From positions 10,444,713 through 10,508,712 of the forward strand of contig CM035234.1 of the NCBI GenBank assembly GCA_020226215.1: 64,000 nt of DNA, read 5' to 3'. The notes under the pieces are model-generated. The model did no database searches. It saw only the letters and a list, made by a program, of their open reading frames with translations, and was not told where the DNA came from. Position numbers and translations under genes: made by a program. The stretch comes from Sindora glabra. Lineage: Eukaryota; Streptophyta; Magnoliopsida; Fabales; Fabaceae. Below, one piece after another: positions 47,695 through 61,509 of this stretch; positions within the stretch are counted from its first letter, which is position 1, and every line of letters starts with the position of its first letter.

Positions 47695-50600
47695 GCATTT
47701 GTCTTGGGTTTTTGTTAGGGTTGTCCCCTCTTTGTTTATAAGAAAAAAGGTTGGCAAGTTAGAATAAAATCATTAAAATTGAAAGGATTTTTTTTTAAAA
47801 AATTTGGCTTTATTTTCTTAAATTTCTTGTGAGTTTTTAAAGGGGATATATAATTTGCCCTGAAAAGGATTGATCTACATTTTTAGGGGATTTTTTTTAT
47901 TAACATATTTTTAGAGGATATCTCATATATCTAAGCCTCTAAACTTGTTCTTCTCTTCCTACTCTCCCGCCCCGGGGGGGGGGGGGAGACGAGGGGAGTG
48001 ACCTTCGAGAAAAGAAATACCACTCTATCCATGATGTAACCAACAAATATAATAAGAATGGCTATTTTATTATAGTGCCTGTGGTTCCCTTTGCAAGGGA
48101 GGGCAGGAAATCACCTTGATAAGTTTCGGTGGAAATTTTAAAGAACAACAGTTCTCCAGCTTTTAAAGGTATGGATAGCAACCACTGCATTAGAAGATCT
48201 AGTATGTGTTCAACTCCTTATTTAGAATTTATTTTTAGGTAATATATTTGACAAAATGTATGTAAAGAGGTATATTTTTTTTCCTTGTAAATATATGAGT
48301 ACCTTTTGGGTATTTGACCAAGGGGATTATTATCTATTAATGTCATTTTCAAAAGAAATTTACGTTAGTTTGGTCTTAATGTAAAATTGCTCTAAATTAG
48401 TCTTTCATAAATTCAAAAATCATATCATTTTTGTCATTAGAGACTAAATTGATAATAAAACTTTTGAAGTGGAATTAATTCAAATTAAATCTGAAGGATT
48501 GAATAAAGATGTGCAATCTGTTAATTAAAATAATGTTTTAAAACTTGTTATTGTCAAGTAGGGGTTATATTTAGTATGCACTAGAAGAAAAATTGTATCT
48601 AATGTCCTGTCCAAACTTTTGTTGATTAAAATGTAATTTTATGTAATTATAAGTGCATGTAAAATTTGCACTGTTATAATTTTAAAGAAAAATTATAAGC
48701 TTTTATAAAAAATTTGTTGCTTCCATTGCAAAGTTATAGGAATATTATAGAACTTATAATTAGGCATCAAAACATTACCTGCCAATTAGTAGGTCATTGT
48801 ATCATTGCACAATTGTTTGTGGGATGTCTATGCAAGAGAGATACTAGCCACATAAGCTGCGTTGAACACTGCCATCACATATGTTTGGAAGATATTTTTG
48901 ATTGAAAAATTTCAATTGTTTATATATAAATGAAGGAGTGATATATCACTTCTATTGTTATTTAAAGAAAAAAAAATGATATTTAGAGTCAAAAAAATAA
49001 TTTTCTCTTTGATAAAGAGGAATTTTTTTTTAACCAAACTCTTCTAACATTTAATTATAGAATATTTGTTATCATCTTAATATTATATAATTGTATTCCT
49101 ATGGAAATATTCTTTGTTAAAATAAGTAAAATGCTTAAGCCTAAACCTTAAAATAAACAGAGTCTGAGTAAAAAAAATCAAGACAAATTTTTCTTTTTCC
49201 ATGTTGATCACTACTGCTCGAATGGCTTCCATTTTCTGCCTAACCATCTCTCCATTCACAATTGTGATCGTCAATGGTGGATATTAATTTAATATTTTGA
49301 AGTGAGGGTAAAAATTTTTGGGGGTCCAATAATTTAGATAAGAGAATTTTTAAATTTTTTTCCATATAATTGTATAGTACTGATACATAATTTTTTTAAA
49401 AAAAATTCCATATACCCCAAAGAAGCAAATGCAACTTTCGACCACCGCCGACCATACCCTCAAAAATTCCTATCTTCCCTCAACATCAATCCTCAATGTC
49501 AAGGCTCCCAGCACCCGCAGTCTTGGTACTCAACGCTTTCATCCAATTTTGTTGAGGGAAATTTTTGCCATCCACTAGTTCGGATAAATCTTTGCCGTAC
49601 ACATGGCGGGGAGTGGCCCTCGTAATATGATAGTATGCAAGTCCCTTTCCTTTCTCCATCACATTGGGAAGTGTGATAATCGCTTCTCAGCTTTGCCACC
49701 ATTTCAATATTACAATTCAGCTCCAACTGAAGCGGCGCCACCGCAGGGCTTTTAGGACAAGCCATCGTCCTGTCCTCCTCTAGCAAATCTGCGGGTGGAA
49801 TTGGAGCCAGTCAAAGTTTGTTATTTTGTCAATTTGTGGACATTATAGGAACGTTACCATTGTTAGTTGCACTACTCTCCTTCGGTATCTTTGACCGTTG
49901 AATTTTCATTACACCAAGGGAACGCACTTGGATGATGTCTCATGCTATCAGTAGCACAATTCTCCTTGTGTTAATAACATATAAAATTTATAAGAAAATT
50001 TTTTAATGAAATCAAACATGATAATGTGATATTTTTGATAATTATATTTCTAAAATTTTTTTAGGAATGTCTAATTCTCCTAACCCAATGCACCTTGAGG
50101 TCCTGGGTAAAATTTTCTTGATTGCGTTTTCTAATTGTTATTTAGCACTAAAATAATTAGTTTGACGTAAAAGAGTTGAAGTGGTGATGACTCTTTAGGC
50201 TTAGAGTTGATTGATGCGCCAGGAAAGCAGTTCAAGAGTTAGCCAGTTATGAAGTTACTAGAATAAAGTTAGATTACTCGTCTTCCTTTTTTTTTTTAAA
50301 AAAAAAAAAAAACAATATTATACATGTGATAATTCACTTAAAATATACATAAAGTCAAAAGTTCAAATTCATGACACAAGGAAAATATGACCTTTAAAAT
50401 AATGTTGGATGTCATTATATCATAAACTAGATTACTCTTTTCTAATTAAATGCTCATCTCTTCTTATTTGTGAAATTAATCAACCATTTATTGTGAGTAG
50501 AAATTGGGCACCCATGATGTCAAGGATCTTTTAAACTTCAAACTTCTGATTGATGAAAAACCTATTAATATAATAGAGAGAGATTGCGGTATATCATTGA

Positions 50601-50719
50601 TGCAGTGATGTATTATTATACCATCAAATTTGATTGTTCATCATATTTATTTTTTCTTAATGTCAAATGTAATATGTTACACAATGATAAATTAACGGTT
50701 GAATTTAGTAATGCATTGA
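47695..50719. other. Intergenic DNA, no gene identified
   Basis: A 13-base G run lies at 47974-47986. A minus-strand open frame of 95 codons at 49499-49786 is Cys-rich and less AT-rich than its surroundings but has no domain I recognise; it may be a gene fragment. Confidence 0.4.
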
Positions 50720-51190
50720 TATACTACCACATTAATAATATACCATCTCCTAATATATTTTAAATTATATATGAAGAATAAGGGTATTTTGAAAGAACAA
50801 AAATATGATTTTTAGCAAAAAGGTTTATAGTACACCAAAGCATTACCAAATTGAAAGTTGATATGCTATTTTATGACATGATATAAGAGTGTCAAATTAA
50901 TGTATGATCGGATCTGATGGTATTATAAGATATTAGTACTCCGCTATATTAATAGTATACCATGTCCTAATATATTTTCAATTATATATGAAGAATAAAG
51001 GTATTTTGAAAGAACAAAAATATCATTTTTAGCAGAAGGGGTTTATATGGTATAACAGCAGAAGTTTCAATTATGCCAATGCATTACCAAATCAAAAGTT
51101 GATATGCTATTACATAGCATGGTATAGGAGATTGCCAATTTAATGATCTGATTATATATCAATATTCTGCCATATTAACGGTGTTTCGTA
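50720..51190. repeat. Tandem duplication, unit about 217 bp, with a partial third copy
   Basis: The block CCTAATATATTTTnAATTATATATGAAGAATAA, followed by GGTATTTTGAAAGAAC, occurs at about 50749 and 50966. The lead-in (ACCACATTAATAATATACC) is seen again in weak form near 51165. Confidence 0.8.
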
Positions 51191-54100
51191 AGTTTTTTCC
51201 TTTTAATAAGGAATTGAGAATTTTCCCTATCTTCTTCATCCCCGCGGAGTTTCGCCCAAGTTGATGGAGATTACTAGCGAGGAGATGAGAAAGCAGAGCA
51301 ATCATCTTATAGTTCGATGCGGGGTGTGGAATTATCGCCTTCACGAGTATGTGCCAAAGAAGATGCAGAAATTAAAGATGTTAGATTCATATTTTTATTA
51401 ATATAACTTTAGCCCCCCTCCCCCCTTTCAGTGTCCTAAAATCGAATATTATATGCGTATGTTAAATGGCTTATTACAAATATTACCACTAGAAAAAAAA
51501 ATAGAGAAATTGAAGATGCTGGTGGCAGCTTACCTAGTGCTGCCATGAGAAACTATGGAGGGTGGAACTGTTGGTTTGATTTTTGAGACATTGTTCGGAA
51601 CACAATCTAGTGAAGAAGGTAAAAATGGGTTTCAAAAGCTTGGCTCTTCTTCTCATATTTTAGCAGAGCAAAACAGAGCAACTTAATCGGATAAATAGTT
51701 GCAGTTCACATCTCTTCTAGACCATTTGATTTCCATTCCTTTTTTTTTTTTCATTTTTCATTCTGAAATAATTATTTGCTTAAGAAAAAGTGGTCTAATT
51801 TAAAATAGAAAAATTCAGGGAATCAAAGAGATATATTTGCATAATAGAATACAATTTAGGAGGCAGTGACAGTGGAATTATGTAAAGTAATGAAAGTTCC
51901 TATGAATAGGGTTATCACTAGGAAATTGGGAAGTATTGAAAAAGATGATGAGGAAAAGAAGACTAATCACAGCCCTTGCTTGCAACTGATTTTGATATGC
52001 ATTCTTTTGATATGCATTTTGTATTTAGTACCTTGTCTGGTCTCTCTCTCTCGCTCTACATCACTTTGTTATTCTTTTCGGTCCGTCTCTGCTTCACTTT
52101 ATTATAAATCTGTAACCTCCCTTTTCCTTTATGATTTATTTTTTCGTCATATTAAAAAGATAGATATAAAATTTTAACATGCAGTGTGGAACCCAAAATC
52201 ATCTTTTCTATATATATAATAAGATCTATAATTTTTTTTATTTATCTCTTTTTAACGTAACAAGAGAATAAGATAATTATTGTCCGTTAATTATCCTTTC
52301 CGCTTGATTGTTGCTGTCATCTTCTTCTCTTTCAGCCCTATGTCCCAGACCCTTCAGGAGTAGTGCTTGATTGATTTGGAATAATGGAGGTCAATAGGAT
52401 TATGCTATCATGCAACCTGCGAAGCTTCCTCTATCCTTTCATGTCCATCTAAGTTGGCAAATATTTGATACCATTTCTTGCTGTTTAGATGCATCTTGTG
52501 TGGCTAGCTGCTTCACTCTTGGATATCATGTGTGATATTATTATTATAACCCTTCAAGCATCAATACTTTCTTAGACCACTTCCAATGGCTGGTTGTATT
52601 ACATGTTCTCTAAAAGTGGGCACAGATGGCAAAGGGCATGTCTTCTATTTTTATTTCTAGAGGTAATCTTTCGATAAAATTTTAAATTTTTAAAGAGTTT
52701 TGCGTTATCGGTTTATTGGACAAAAAAACAAAATTTTCATAAAAGATTTTTGAGTTTTCCACTTCCAACAAGCTCTAATAGGGGCGTTCTATGCATGCCC
52801 AAAGAGGCTTGCATACCATTCTGCACATGCATGAGACAGACGTATGTCTAGTCACACTGAATAATGGGGAAAATTTATGTGATAAAAATAATACATAAAT
52901 TTTATAATTTTAAAGTAAGTCCTCTTGAATTTTGGAAAATAAAGTAAAACCGTTTTATTTATGATTAAAATTAACGTTAAAAACTTTATACTTTATTCCT
53001 CTTTGATCTTTCTCTACCATGCTTTTCTTGTACTATATATATATATTTGGTGATGTTCTTGCATTAAAATTTATATCCAATAAGAACAGAGCTAAAAAAA
53101 TACTAATTTACATATTTTTATCAAAATTTAACAAGCCCAATCTTTATGGTTGATTTCCCTTACTGACTTCGAATGGTAGTGGTATACACCTCTGCGCTAC
53201 TTAAAATATTGCACTATGCTTACTTGATTACATACTTAGGTTATTCTCGCATAATTATTATTATTTTTTTAATTTTATTATTTAAGTTATACCACAATTA
53301 CAATTCATGACTCCTAAGATTTTTATGTGCATACATATGACCTGTATAAATCAAACATTGTAACTTTACCCCCCCTTTTTTTGTTGAACTTGCATTTTTA
53401 TTCTTCATGTCAAATGAAATTTATGTTGAAACATTTTGGAACATCTTTTATGAAATTCTCTTCAAAGAAACCTTATGACTTGGGTGGGTTGTGATTCAAT
53501 TGAATATTACCTTCCTTAATCCTTAATCTAGTTAAAAATATATAAATTAATTGCTTTTGAACTCTATTCTCATTAAATATAAATTTTCGCCAAAAAAAAA
53601 ATATGGTGGAGAAGAACTGAAGACAGAAAGAGGTAGAAGATGAGTTTTTTTTGCTGTTACTTTTAAGTATAAATTTAACAAATTTACATTTTCCAAAGTT
53701 TGGAAAAGTTCAATGTGGAAATTTAAATTCATATACTGTTTTTAATATATGCATAAATTTTAAAGGGATATTGTATATTTTTCCCTCAATAATTAAATGT
53801 CTTCTACAAGAATATGGTTATAAAATATTATGATGGTGGGAAATATTCTTTATTTAATGTAAATAGTATAATAAAAATAACATTTTTTATTTCAATAAAG
53901 AAGTTATTTTATCTCATTATCATGCCACTTTGTATCTCAATTTTTTATTACAATACACAAATAATATGTTACACTTTTATTTTATATAAACAAATGAAAT
54001 TTTCTAACAAAAATAATTTTCCAATAAAATATAACGTCTATTGAAATCATATAAAACATAACATTTTTACAAAATGATATACAATATTATTATAACATTT

Positions 54101-57100
54101 ATCTATCATCATCAAACTCATTATTTTGTGCCTAGGATCAACATAAAGCCTTGTTAGTGGGAAAAAATAATTTTGAAATAAGCATAAGAATTCATTACAA
54201 AAGCCTTTTAATTTAACTTAATATTATTAATCTTGACAAAAAAAATAATTTTACGTACTATTTTTTTTGCATGAATAAAAAATATAGAAAGAAACACCTT
54301 ATATAGTACACATATGATATGATACGATGTTTTGTAGGTTTTGTTTGAAATTAGATAACATATTAAAAGTCTCATTGCACTTTTCTTTAAGAAAATGTTT
54401 AAAGCAAAATATCATTGCTACTTTACTCTCTCTGGGATTTTTTTATTATTGGTAGGTCCATGAGGGGACGAAATTAAATGATGAAAGCCTCCTATGGTCT
54501 TTATATATGATAATAACCGCCAATTCCGTCCAAAACAGACGTACGTCCCTACAACTTCATTCCAAATACATTAATCTTGTGGCCATCTTATTTTCTACAA
54601 AATCTTGGGAAAAAAAATAAATTTTAATTTTTTTTAAAATTATTTTAAATTTTTTTTATATAATAAATATAAATACATTAAAATTTTTGGATAGATTAGG
54701 ATTATGATTGGTTCTCCTGCATCTCTGCTTTAATGAGTTTTACAAAATTTCAGCTAACTCTCCGAGTTTCAAGTTCTCATTGCACGTAAATTCTAAAGTG
54801 AGTGAGATTCACTTGTGTATCATCTGAAGAAAACTTTATAAATATTTGAGGAAGGATAATTATAATTATATGATTAGTTCCATTTGTTGTATCTTTGTTA
54901 AAATCTGAATATGAGAAAATAATGAATGGGTGGAATGAATTTAAATTAAATTTCAGTAAATATACATTAAATGGAGTGAATTAAATCAATAAATATAATT
55001 AATATTACATTAAATATCTTTGTTCCTAACAATAAAAAATGATATATTAGGTTATAGTCCAATATTCTCTTAATATTCACATTCATGGGTGGACCTAGAT
55101 GTATGTTACACTTACCTTTATATAATTTAATTATTTATTTTTTAATATATTAAGAAAATTTCAAAATAAATTATCTTAATGCACCGATTCAATTTTAGAT
55201 TTAAATCCATTTACTTATTTAACGTGATAAGTTGTTAAAATTATTATCATTTAAAAGGACATATACCAACTAAGAGGAATTATTTATTATGAGATCAAGA
55301 CTTATGTAAATGGTGATTATGACCTTTTTCTATTAAGTATCAAATTAAAATATCATTTAAGATCGTATGATCAATTAAATAAAGGTAACTGATTAAATAA
55401 GAGTAAATTATACAAAATCTTCATGTACTTTTCTTGATGTGTGATTTATCTCATATAGTAATAAAATATGTTACTTACCTTTCTATACTTATTTAATGAT
55501 GTGCATAACTCTTCCTCCATTGAACGTCTAAACATAATCAATATATGATTTTTCACATATTTCATTTTCATTTGATATCAAAAGAGAATGACATTTATTT
55601 TAGAAAAGTTTTCCTAACTTTTTTCTCCTCTTTATAATATTGAAAAATGGAAATTATTGTAGTTCAGAGAGAAATTTATTCTTGCATAACTTTGACTATT
55701 CACAATTACTCCATAAATTATATCTTCATAGTCAAATTGTGATCCAATCATCTCTAACAATTAATATAAAAAATTACTATATGACAAAACATCTTAGTGT
55801 AAGCTAATTCCTTAATATTTATATATTAGAACTTCTTCAACCATATTGTATATTATCAACATAGTATCGAACTTCTCCCTAATAATGATTATGATCCATT
55901 TTCTTCTATTAGAATGCATAAGGCCCTCTCATTTTGGCTCAATTTTTTGTTTGAAATAATAGAAATTTACTTCTATGACCAACTTGCATTTGATGTGAAT
56001 TAAGATAAATTCACAATAAAGAAAAGCTAAATCATTATATAAGAGAAAAAAATAAATTATACCCTTCAATGATGAGAAAATCAAAGTAAAATTCTCATTT
56101 GTTAATCCGAAATAAGATAATCAGAGTTTAAAAAATTTGTTTCAATGAAATGAAAGTTGCAAGATGGTAATTAAAATGGTAAATAAATTAGAGAAAAAAA
56201 TATTAAGAGATCTTTGTAAATTAAAAATAGCATCAATTTTTTAATGTTAGAGAGAATTGAATCATGTGAAAATCACATATTAATTATGTTAGAATATTAA
56301 ACAAAAAATTAATGAAAGAGAGTTATGTACACTATTAAATAATTATAAGAAGGCCAATAGTATATTTTAATATTATAGGGAGTAAATCACATATATACTA
56401 GAAAAAAGTACAAGAAGATTATGTGTAATTTATCCCTTTAAAAATATATGATTTTATTTTTTATTTAAATCATTGATGTGAGACTAAATAATTAAAATTT
56501 AAATTTTCTCATAATAAATCCTTAATTTTACTAAATTAATCTCATCACTTTAAATTATTTATATATTATGTACATACATATACTTGAATAAAAATAAAAA
56601 TAATTCACATTTACTTCCATGATTGAGCTTTAATTCACTTCCTAAATTTATTTTCAAGGCATGTTATTTTTATTTTATTATGATTTTTGTTAAATATCAT
56701 AGTATACATGGTAATATGTATTATTTTATGAAGTATATTTTACTTATTATTATATATAAATATATGCTTCCAATAACCTTTGGTTCTCAGTCCGCCACTG
56801 TTCAAACTATTATGCTTTTCAAAAACACAAATCTGATGGAGATTCATAGTTATGAACAATCAAGGGCGGATGTAGGTCTTCCAAATTTTCAATGAGGATA
56901 TATATTAAGAGTATACAATGCTCACCCAAAATTTTTTGAAAAAATCTTAGAGGGCCTGTGAAATATTTGAAATACAGTAAAAAAAATTTAAGTGTAAGAA
57001 AAAGTTTTATTTTAAGAATAAAATAGACACATAAATTCAAAATGAAAAAATAAAATTCTTAAAAAATAAATATTAAATCTATTTAATTATTATAATTGAC

Positions 57101-57305
57101 AAAAAATACTTTTTTATTAAGAAAGTAAATATATTTTACTTAAATTAAAAAATGTGTGTCATATTAAATATTATATAAAATAATGCTAAACACAATATTA
57201 CCTTTGAGTAACCTAATCCATAATTATATAAATAGAGAAATATGAATTAATCCAACCACACTTAATTAAAATAAGTATGATTAATTTGGCTAAGAATACG
57301 TGTAT
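51191..57305. other. Intergenic DNA, no gene identified
   Basis: AT-rich with only short chance ORFs. The 103-codon frame at 51866-52177 is hydrophobic in the middle but has no family signature. Confidence 0.5.
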
Positions 57306-58830
57306 TATGAATATAAGAGTGTTTGGGAAATAATTTATTTATCAATTCTTACTTGATTTAACTCCATTTTAATTGATTGGCAAAGAGGTTCAGATGATCT
57401 AAAAAAGTCGAATTCTCAATTTTTTTTAAAGTGTTAAAAATATATAGTTATCCCTGAATTGAAATTAATAAATTAATTGGTATTTTAGGTTTATGGTATA
57501 AGAAATTTTAATATATATTATCAATTATAATTATTTATTTCTTAAGGAAATATCTAGAAATAATAAATTACAATGATATCTTTTTAGAAAAAATAATATG
57601 ATAAATAGTTTACCAAAATAAATTTAATATGATAAATAATATATTATAATGAATACTAGTAAAGTAAAAACTATAAATAAATCATAAAATATATATTTAT
57701 ATCTTTATATATCATTTTACATATAAATCACTAATTAAAATTAGCTGATTTTATAAAATATTTTTATGTAAATTACTAATATTATTAACTGGTTAAATCA
57801 ACTATTAACTAACCACTAAAAATTAGTTAAAACTTAACATAATAAGTTGATTATTAAACACGATCCGTATTTGTTATTGATACATACAAGCTATAAAAGT
57901 AGCACTACTCTATTACGCATGACACATGTAAATCAATCATAAAAATTGTTTATTTCATTGTTCTTTTTTTAATAAAATTGTAAAATTTTTGTTAATATTA
58001 TCTTTTATTAATACTTGTAGAGAAATAAATAGTTGATAAATATTGAAAGTGAAATAAATTATATGGTGATAGTCATAATGAAACCTTCCCATTTATACAG
58101 GTGCTCCAACAATTAACTAATTATATTTGTAATTAGTTAATTTAATTAATAATTAATTGTATTAATTAATTTGACCAAACAATTATATTAATTATTTAAA
58201 TAAAAATATTTTATAAAATTAATTATTTATAATTAGCTATTTATATATAAAATAATATGTAATGACATAAATATATGTTATGAGTTATTTGAGTATTTTT
58301 TTATTTTAATAATATTTTAATATCTTAAATTTTATATATTATTTAGTAAATTAAATTTTATTATACATAATATATAATTATAATTTATTATATATTAAAT
58401 ATTGCTTTAAAGTTAAATTAATATAATTTTTATAGATATTAAATTTTTTAAGAAATTAATAATTGTAATTATTTAATTTTCATATAAAAATAAATATTAT
58501 AATTTTTTATAAATTGACAATGGGAGAAATGGGAAGATTGATTAGTAAAATTTTTTTAGAAGGATAAAATAGAAAATATAAAAATTTAATTTTTATGTAA
58601 AAATAAATATTATATATTAGTAAATTTTTTTGGAAGGATAAAATGAAAAATATAAAAATAAATTAAGAATAATTTAGACTTTTCTCAAATCAACTAATTT
58701 CAAAACGTCACTCTTTCCAACTTTTTGAAAATTGCAATTTGAAAAGCGATCAATTAATTGTCAAATTAGCTGATTTTAATCAAACTAATCAAAAATCACC
58801 TAAGCAATCAATTTCCAAACATTTCCAATA
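57306..58830. other. AT-rich region with possible Tourist-like inverted-repeat elements
   Basis: GTGTTTGGGAAATAATTTATT (about 57321) has a rough inverted partner near 57840-57860. A hairpin AATTAACTAATTA...TAATTAGTTAATT sits near 58112-58143. Boundaries cannot be fixed by eye. Confidence 0.3.
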
Positions 58831-58852
58831 TGCATTTGTGAAAATTCTATTG

Positions 58853-59420
58853 GTACTTCCTCAAACTAAGAGGTTATTTGGTTTGCTTCAATAATATGAA
58901 AAGTTCTGTTTTTCAAAAAATAAGAAAAAGGTGGATTGTTTGATATTATCTAACAAATTGAAAAAAATAAAACTTTTTAGAAAGTTTTATTTTTCACAAA
59001 ATATAAAAAATAACTTACTCACCTCCCCTGAATAAGTTATATTTCATATGTTATTTATGAATATAATGACAAAATTATCCTCATTAAATTTAATTAATGA
59101 CAACTAAAATTTATTAATTTATATTATAATAATATTGTACTTTCTCAAACTAAGAGATTGTTTAGTTTGCCTCAATAGTATAAAACATTATATTTTTCAA
59201 AAATAAGAAAGAGATGGATTGTTTGATATTATCTAACAAATTGAAAAAAATAAAACTTTCCAAAGAGCCCTAATTCCCATAAAATATGAAAAATAATTTA
59301 CTCACCTCCCCTAAATAAGTTCTATTTCATATGTTATTTATGAATACAATGATAAAATTCTTTTTATTAAATTTAATTAATAACAACTAAAATTTATTAA
59401 TTTATATTATAATAATATTA
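58853..59420. repeat. Tandem duplication, unit 286 bp
   Basis: Both units begin GTACTT(C/T)CTCAAACTAAGAG (58853 and 59139) and end TTATATTATAATAATATT. Each contains GGATTGTTTGATATTATCTA and ACTCACCTCCCCT. Non-coding. Confidence 0.9.
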
Positions 59421-59628
59421 AAGATAAAGTAATTATTTTATTAACACTTTTTAGGATATTTAAAGTTAAACTTAATAAAAATTTTTAAGAAATATTATTT
59501 TTTATATGCCAACTAAATAATTTTAAATATTTTTTAAGAAATTCATATAAAAAATTATTTTCTTAAAAATTTAATTTTCTGTAAGAAATTATTTTTTATA
59601 TAAATCAAACAATTCCTAAAATAGAAAA

Positions 59629-61290
59629 TGCATGGATGGCAATGACAGAATTCACCAATGATCAAAGAAAGTTTTTATCCCTAAAATTTTTTAAAATATA
59701 TATTAACATTAAATAAAATATATTTTAAAAAATATCTTTTATATTACTCATCATTTAATTCCTTCCAATTCTTCGCTCAAGTTCCGATGATGGGTGGATA
59801 AGAATTGTTAAAACGGACAAACAATGGTCACGAGAGGTAAAAACTTGATGATGAACATTCTCACCGCTAGTTACTTTATTGCCTTTTGATGGGAATTTCG
59901 TGTTGTTCGTCAACCCCATTAAAGTCACGACGGGCCGATTTGTGAGTTTGTAGCATAAATAAACTAACTAAGAATAATTTTGATCAACTTGTGATATGGT
60001 ACATTTATTATTATTTATCATTTACTATGCTTTTTTATCATCAAAGTTGTAGTTGATGTAATTGTGGGAGATCAAGGAAATTTTTATACTCGAAGTATAA
60101 CATATTTTTTCCGTTTTTATTATTTGTTATATTATTTTTTTATTTTCTATTTTCATTAATCTGTTATTTTAATAATTTAATAAAATATTAAATAAATATT
60201 TCAATTTTACTTTTTTTGCTAATAAATTTTTACTATTTTATAGTTTTATTTTAAAATATCTCAACAGATTCATTATATATTTCTCTTTTTATTTTAAAGT
60301 GCATGGGTAGCAATGACGGAATTCACAAATGATCAAAGAAAGTTTTTATTCCTAAAATTTTTTAAATTATATATTAACATTAAATAAAATATATTTAAAA
60401 AATATCCTTTATATTACTCATCATTTAATTCCTTCGAATTCTTCGATCAAGTTCGGATGATGGGTAGATAAGAATTGTTAAAACGGACAAACAATGGTCA
60501 CGAGAGGGAAAAACTTGATGATGAACATTCTCACCGCTGCTTCCTTTATTGCCTTTTGATGGGAATTTCGTGTTGTTCGTCAACCCCATTAAAGTCACGA
60601 CAGGCCGTTTTGTGAGTTGGTAGCATAAATAAACTAACTAAGAATGATTTAGATCAACTTTTGATATGATCCATTTATTATTTATTCCCTCCGTTCCTAT
60701 TTATACGTTATCATTAATCGATTTCACACATATTAAGAAAATAGTTAAATTTATTTATTTTTAATGAGTTTTACAAGATTACCTTTTATGTATAAAATTC
60801 AAGATAGTTAAAAATAGAGAGAAAAATATAAAAAAATAAATACAAGTTGACTAATAGTACAGAATAATAAAGTATTTATTAATAAAAACATAAAAATAAA
60901 TTTAAAAAAATTATTTAATACTTCATTAGAATTCTAAAATGATAGATAAAAAGGAACGATTCTTTTTAAAAAATGCAACAAATAAAGAGGAACGGAGGGA
61001 GTATTACTTACTATGCTTTCTTATTATCAAAGTTGTAGTTGATGTAATTGTGGGAGATCAAGGAAATTTTTATACTTGAAGTATAACATATTTTTTTCGT
61101 TTTTATTATTTGTTATATTATTTATTTATATTCTATTTTTATTAATCTGTAATTTTACATAATTTAATAAAATATTAAATATGTTTTTCAATTTTAATTT
61201 TTTTGCTAATAAATATTTTTTTATTTTATAGTTTTATTTTAAAATATCTCAGCAAATTCATTATATATTTCTCTCTTTATTTTTAATTGT
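59629..61290. repeat. Tandem duplication, unit 671 bp, second copy interrupted by a Stowaway MITE
   Basis: Unit 1 (59629-60299) and unit 2 (from 60300) share long near-identical blocks, for example AAAACGGACAAACAATGGTC and GATGGGAATTTCGTGTTGTT. Unit 2 carries a 317-bp insert (60685-61001). Unit 1 ends inside another MITE whose complete copy follows unit 2. Confidence 0.9.
60685..61001. mobile_element. Stowaway-family MITE (Tc1/mariner-derived)
   Basis: Terminal inverted repeats TTCCCTCCGTTCCTATTTAT and (reverse complement of the right end) CTCCCTCCGTTCCTCTTTAT, flanked by TA. It is absent from the matching site in the first tandem unit (about 60010), which gives the empty site. Confidence 0.9.
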
Positions 61291-61509
61291 GTTAAAACTT
61301 ATGCATAAAATGAGAGAGAAAGAAAAATTTATATGTGTATTTAAGTCAACCACAAATTTGAAGTAAAGAGAGAGATAAGAATAAAATAATTTTTTATTTT
61401 TATTAAAAGATCATTTTGAAAAGTTTGCCAAAAATAAATAAATAAAATTATTTTCTTAATTTCTATAAAATTAGATAAGTGCAATAAATAATAAGAAATG
61501 AAAAGAGTA
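61093..61509. mobile_element. Second Stowaway-like MITE, complete copy; truncated copy at about 60113-60299
   Basis: The left end CGTTTTTATTATTTGTTATA and the right end AATAAATAATAAGAAATGAA are imperfect inverted repeats. The first half is also present at 60113-60299, cut off at the tandem-duplication junction. The interior resembles the loop element at 29550-29857. Confidence 0.55.

Noticed and set aside
51866..52177. 103-codon frame with a hydrophobic stretch that might suggest a membrane protein
   Set aside because: No homology signature, no splice context, and T-rich DNA gives hydrophobic residues by composition.
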